A stretch of 8,388 nucleotides of DNA from JAUNSR01 sp036655755 (GTDB lineage: Bacteria > Bacteroidota > Bacteroidia > Bacteroidales > JAUNSR01), in the NCBI GenBank assembly GCA_036655755.1, contig JAVVPN010000109.1, positions 1 through 8,388 of the forward strand. Direction: 5' to 3'. Made by a program: the position numbers and the translations under genes. Under the pieces are notes generated by a model. It saw only the letters and a program-made list of their open reading frames with translations. It searched no databases and was not told where the DNA came from. Positions 5,407 to 8,388 of the stretch are shown here, one piece after another (position 1 is the first letter of the stretch; every line of letters begins with the position of its first letter).

Positions 5407-7917
5407 ATGCGCTTATCTGATCTACAAACCGGAGAAAAAGGCGTTATTGTCAAAGTATTAGGTCACGGAGCCTTTCGCAAACGCATCATCGAGATGGGTT
5501 TCATAAAAGGCAAAATCGTAGATGTAATACTGAATGCACCGCTGAAAGATCCGATCAAATATAAAGTCATGGATTATGAAGTTTCATTACGACGAAATGA
5601 AGCTTCGATGATTGAGGTATTGCCTATTGAAGATATTATAAAGGAAAACCCCGAAGTAGATATTCAAGGTATTGAATCGGACGAATTTTTTACCCGACAA
5701 TTTCAAGACCACCGAAAAGTAATTAACGTAGCACTCGTTGGCAATCCGAATTGTGGTAAGACCTCATTATTTAATATTGCATCCGGGTCAAAAGAACATG
5801 TCGGTAATTACAGTGGAGTTACTGTCGATGCGAAAGAAGGTAAATTCGAATTTAATGGATATAAATTTAATATATTCGATTTACCCGGCACCTATTCTTT
5901 ATCGGCCTATACTCCGGAGGAAAGATATGTCCGGTCTCATTTACTCGAACAGAACCCTGATGTAATTATAAATGTAGTCGCAGCGTCTAATCTTGAACGA
6001 AATCTTTATCTGACCACTCAGTTGATCGATATGGATTTACGAATGGTTATTGCACTGAATATGTATGACGAACTGGAAGGCAGTGGCGCTACATTAGATT
6101 ATAATTTGCTGGGAACTCTTATGGGGGTTCCGATTGTTCCCACAGCTTCAAAATATGGTCGGGGAATTGATAACTTATTCCAATGTGTAATTGATGTATA
6201 TGAAAGTCAGCACCCTTTAGTACGACATATACATGTAAATCACGGGACACTTATCGAACAAGCTATTTCAGAATTGAAAGATGAGATTAAAAAGGATCCG
6301 ACAATTGTAAAACACTTTTCTCCGCGTTATCTGGCAATTAAATTACTTGAAAATGATAAAGAGGCTGAAAATCTTCTAAAGAATGCGCCACAATATAATC
6401 ATTGGATTCAATTAAGAAACCAGCTTTCCAAACAGATTCAGACAAAATTAAATGAAGATCCTGAAGCTGCTATTACAAATGCGAAATACGGTTTTATTTC
6501 GGGGGCTTTAAAAGAGACCTACCATCCGGGACAGGAAGAAGAGAATCGAATTACAAAGTCAATTGATGAGATTGTAACCGGGAAACTATTGGGATTTCCG
6601 ATTTTTCTAGCTGTTTTATGGCTTATGTTCCAGACTACGTTTTCGCTTGGACAATATCCGATGGACTGGATCGATGCATTAGTTGGCTGGTTAAGCTCAC
6701 TCATGTCAAACCTGATACCGGCCGGACCACTTCATGACTTAGTGGTGGATGGTATCATCGGAGGCGTGGGAGGAGTTATTGTGTTCTTACCAAACATTCT
6801 GATTCTTTACTTCTTCATTTCATTTATGGAGGACTCGGGATATATGGCTAGGGTGGCCTTTATTATGGATAAAATCATGCATCGAATGGGGTTGCATGGC
6901 AAATCTTTTATTCCGCTTATTATGGGATTCGGATGTACTGTGCCCTCTATTATGGCTTCGCGCACGATTGAGGATCGAAAGAGTCGGCTTATCACGATGC
7001 TGATTAATCCGTTGATATCCTGCAGTGCCAGATTGCCGATTTATATTCTTATCGTTGGGACATTCTTCCCTAAACATGCTACATTAATGCTGATGTTAGT
7101 ATATGGAATGGGAGTATTACTGGCTATTTTGATGGCACGTTTATTTAGGAAGCATCTTTTTAAAGGAGAAGACTCTCCGTTTGTAATGGAGCTTCCACCC
7201 TACCGAATGCCCACTATGAAAAGCACGGTAATACATATGTGGGAAAAAGCGCGCTCTTATCTTTCTAAGATGGGAGGAATCATCTTGATTGCATCTATTA
7301 TTGTGTGGTTTTTGGGATATTTCCCTCGCACATCACCAGATGCGATTAAATATGAACAGCAACGCGAAACAATTACACAACAATATGATCAATTAAAGCC
7401 ATCGTTTTCGGGTATCCGGGCCGATAGTTTACAATCAGTTTATAACTCTCAGATCAAACATATTAGTGGATTAGAGGAAATTAGTCGTCAGAGAAACTCT
7501 TATATCGGTCGCATCGGTGTATTTTTTGAGCCAGTATTTCAACCTCTCGGATTTACATGGAAAATCAATATCGCCCTGCTTTCTGGAGTCGCGGCAAAAG
7601 AATTGGTTGTAAGTACTCTCGGGGTATTATATGCAGAAGAACGTATTGACGATCCGACAGACGAATCACAATTGGGCTCTTTATCTTTAAAGTTAAAAGA
7701 AAAGAATCCCCTCACAGGTAAACCCGATTTTACCCCGTTAGTCGCTTTCAGTTTCATGGTTTTTGTTTTGATCTATTTCCCATGTATTGCCACTATATCT
7801 GCTATTATTAATGAATCGGGCAGTTTAAAATGGGGTATATTTACAGTTGTTTATACAACTGGCTTAGCATGGATTTCTTCATTTCTTGTATATCAGATAG
7901 GAATTTTATTCGGTTGA
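5407..7917 (+). CDS. feoB: Fused FeoA-FeoB ferrous iron transporter
   Basis: Inner-membrane Fe(II) uptake protein, powered or gated by its nucleotide-binding domain, with FeoA joined to its N-terminus; such fusions are usual in Bacteroidetes. Of 836 residues, about 1-75 form the SH3-like FeoA domain. The G domain starts near 105: G1 GNPNCGKTS (112-120), G2 Thr139, G3 DLPG (158-161), G4 NMYD (218-221), and a G5-like TASK (246-249). A helical GDI-like region runs to about 380 and the membrane domain from about 393 to the end. Both membrane motifs with conserved cysteines are present, GFGC with Cys510 and PLISCSARLP with Cys539; GVAAKE (727-732) and FPC with Cys793 also fit FeoB. A charged stretch at about 642-698 is longer than the E. 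coli loop; I recall similar ones in Bacteroidales. All key motifs are intact. The ATG at 5407 starts right at the FeoA domain. No FeoC is present; a small Cys-rich partner follows 137 bp downstream. Confidence 0.97.
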   Translation: MRLSDLQTGEKGVIVKVLGHGAFRKRIIEMGFIKGKIVDVILNAPLKDPIKYKVMDYEVSLRRNEASMIEVLPIEDIIKENPEVDIQGIESDEFFTRQFQDHRKVINVALVGNPNCGKTSLFNIASGSKEHVGNYSGVTVDAKEGKFEFNGYKFNIFDLPGTYSLSAYTPEERYVRSHLLEQNPDVIINVVAASNLERNLYLTTQLIDMDLRMVIALNMYDELEGSGATLDYNLLGTLMGVPIVPTASKYGRGIDNLFQCVIDVYESQHPLVRHIHVNHGTLIEQAISELKDEIKKDPTIVKHFSPRYLAIKLLENDKEAENLLKNAPQYNHWIQLRNQLSKQIQTKLNEDPEAAITNAKYGFISGALKETYHPGQEEENRITKSIDEIVTGKLLGFPIFLAVLWLMFQTTFSLGQYPMDWIDALVGWLSSLMSNLIPAGPLHDLVVDGIIGGVGGVIVFLPNILILYFFISFMEDSGYMARVAFIMDKIMHRMGLHGKSFIPLIMGFGCTVPSIMASRTIEDRKSRLITMLINPLISCSARLPIYILIVGTFFPKHATLMLMLVYGMGVLLAILMARLFRKHLFKGEDSPFVMELPPYRMPTMKSTVIHMWEKARSYLSKMGGIILIASIIVWFLGYFPRTSPDAIKYEQQRETITQQYDQLKPSFSGIRADSLQSVYNSQIKHISGLEEISRQRNSYIGRIGVFFEPVFQPLGFTWKINIALLSGVAAKELVVSTLGVLYAEERIDDPTDESQLGSLSLKLKEKNPLTGKPDFTPLVAFSFMVFVLIYFPCIATISAIINESGSLKWGIFTVVYTTGLAWISSFLVYQIGILFG

Positions 7918-8054
7918 GAATATTTTTTTTCAAATAAAATAAATTATTTTTTCAGGCTTTTCCGAATAAGTAATTTCAAGAATAAACACCCTATTTGGAA
8001 TACGATTTGACAAGTATTACATCCATTTGCAGGCAATAAAAACATGACAAAAAT

Positions 8055-8267
8055 ATGTGGCAAATTATAATTGTAACCATCATTGTTGCAGCGGCTTTTG
8101 GAATAGCCGGCTATAAAATTTATTTGCGTTTTTTTAGTTCTAGACGACATGAGAATGCATGTTCCGGATGTAGTGGTTGTTCGCTCAAAAACGAGCTCAG
8201 AGCGCGCCAGAAAGGGTGTTTTGAGCATCCGGAACAAAAAGAAAAATGGCAGAAAAAGATAAAATAA
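8055..8267 (+). CDS. FeoB-associated Cys-rich membrane protein
   Basis: Small protein of 70 residues with one hydrophobic helix at about 3-24, then a basic stretch (RFFSSRRH) and a soluble tail with cysteines at 36, 39, 42 and 55 in a CxxCxxC...C layout (CSGCSGCSLKNEL), ending in a Lys-rich tail. The positive residues after the helix suggest the Cys tail faces the cytoplasm. Proteins of this size and design are found next to feoB in many bacteria and are named for that position; their role is unknown, with iron handling or Feo assembly the usual guess. Placement on the same strand 137 bp after FeoAB fits this family well. The ATG at 8055 begins MWQIII just before the helix; no Shine-Dalgarno is visible. 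A consensus promoter is not evident in the gap, so co-transcription with feoAB is likely but not certain. Confidence 0.82.
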   Translation: MWQIIIVTIIVAAAFGIAGYKIYLRFFSSRRHENACSGCSGCSLKNELRARQKGCFEHPEQKEKWQKKIK

Positions 8268-8280
8268 GATGCAAAAGGTA

Positions 8281-8310
8281 TTGCAGATTCTAAATATATC
8301 ATTACCTTTG
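8281..8310 (+). promoter_or_regulatory. Consensus promoter of the tRNA-Cys gene
   Basis: TTG at 8281-8283, a 19-nt spacer and TACCTTTG at 8303-8310 match the Bacteroidetes promoter pattern exactly. The start would lie near 8315, about 20 nt before the mature tRNA 5' end at 8335. The promoter begins only 13 nt after the stop codon of the small Cys-rich gene. Confidence 0.75.
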
Positions 8311-8334
8311 CAACCGCAATGAGGAAGTAAACAC

Positions 8335-8388
8335 GGTCGGTTGGCCGAGTGGCTAGGCACCGGTCTGCAAAACCGTTTACAGCAGTTC
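8335..8388 (+). tRNA. tRNA-Cys (anticodon GCA), cut off by the window end
   Basis: The 5' acceptor strand GGTCGGT (8335-8341) is followed by the D arm GCCGAGTGGCTAGGC. The anticodon arm carries the loop CTGCAAA with anticodon GCA at 8367-8369, and the T arm begins up to TTC at the last bases. The sequence ends in the T loop, so the 3' third, including the acceptor complement, is outside the window. In the anticodon stem four pairs form, but the outermost pair appears to be C27 against U43, a mismatch. GCA reads the Cys codons UGC and UGU. Confidence 0.93.

Noticed and set aside
7918..7960. AT-only hairpin with T-runs as a terminator after feoAB
   Set aside because: The possible stem (AAATAA/TTATTT) contains only A-T pairs and would be too weak; it looks like ordinary AT-rich spacer.
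8044..8070. Short frame starting at the ATG at 8044
   Set aside because: It has only eight codons before a stop, is out of frame with the Cys-rich protein and has no supporting signal.
8271..8311. Inverted repeat GCAAAAGGTA / TACCTTTGC as a terminator for the Cys-rich gene
   Set aside because: The stem has a bulge, the loop is over 20 nt and no T-run follows; the right arm is explained by the tRNA promoter -7 element.
7944..8360. 138-residue open frame on the minus strand
   Set aside because: It lies opposite the Cys-rich protein gene, the tRNA-Cys promoter and part of the tRNA, and its translation shows no recognisable domain; it is a shadow frame.

Overview
This window looks like a stretch of Bacteroidales chromosome. 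Three things point there: a FeoA-FeoB fusion in one polypeptide, promoters that fit the Bacteroidetes pattern (TTG or TTTG about 20 nt before TAnnTTTG) instead of -35/-10 boxes, and start codons with little or no Shine-Dalgarno sequence. The DNA is AT-rich throughout and the genes read as intact housekeeping or accessory metabolism. I see no mobile element, CRISPR array or phage gene. The genus cannot be fixed from this sequence alone.

Layout. Positions 1-419 hold no gene I can support. A perfect 18-bp hairpin (420-463) is followed at once by a consensus promoter (476-507). That promoter can only make a transcript of about 70 nt before a second hairpin and T-run (544-580), so I call a candidate small RNA here. 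Two genes on the minus strand follow. One encodes a membrane phosphoethanolamine transferase of the EptA/MCR superfamily (583-2286). The other encodes an FMN-dependent nitronate monooxygenase-like protein with a Cys cluster near its C-terminus (2440-3513). A strong terminator separates the two, so they are probably independent units.

Across a divergent 260-bp gap the plus strand carries a CPA1-type K+(Na+)/H+ antiporter with a C-terminal RCK_C domain (3773-5305), a fused FeoAB ferrous iron transporter (5407-7917) and a 70-residue FeoB-associated Cys-rich membrane protein (8055-8267). The window ends inside a tRNA-Cys(GCA) gene (8335 onward) that has its own consensus promoter.

How the genes fit together. 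The clearest functional pair is FeoAB with the small Cys-rich protein, an Fe(II) uptake module suited to an anaerobe. The antiporter next to it handles cation/proton balance and has no clear link to iron. The phosphoethanolamine transferase modifies the cell envelope and the nitronate monooxygenase-like protein is a soluble flavoenzyme; neither shows a contextual link to the rest. The least explained element is the small promoter-plus-terminator unit at 476-580.
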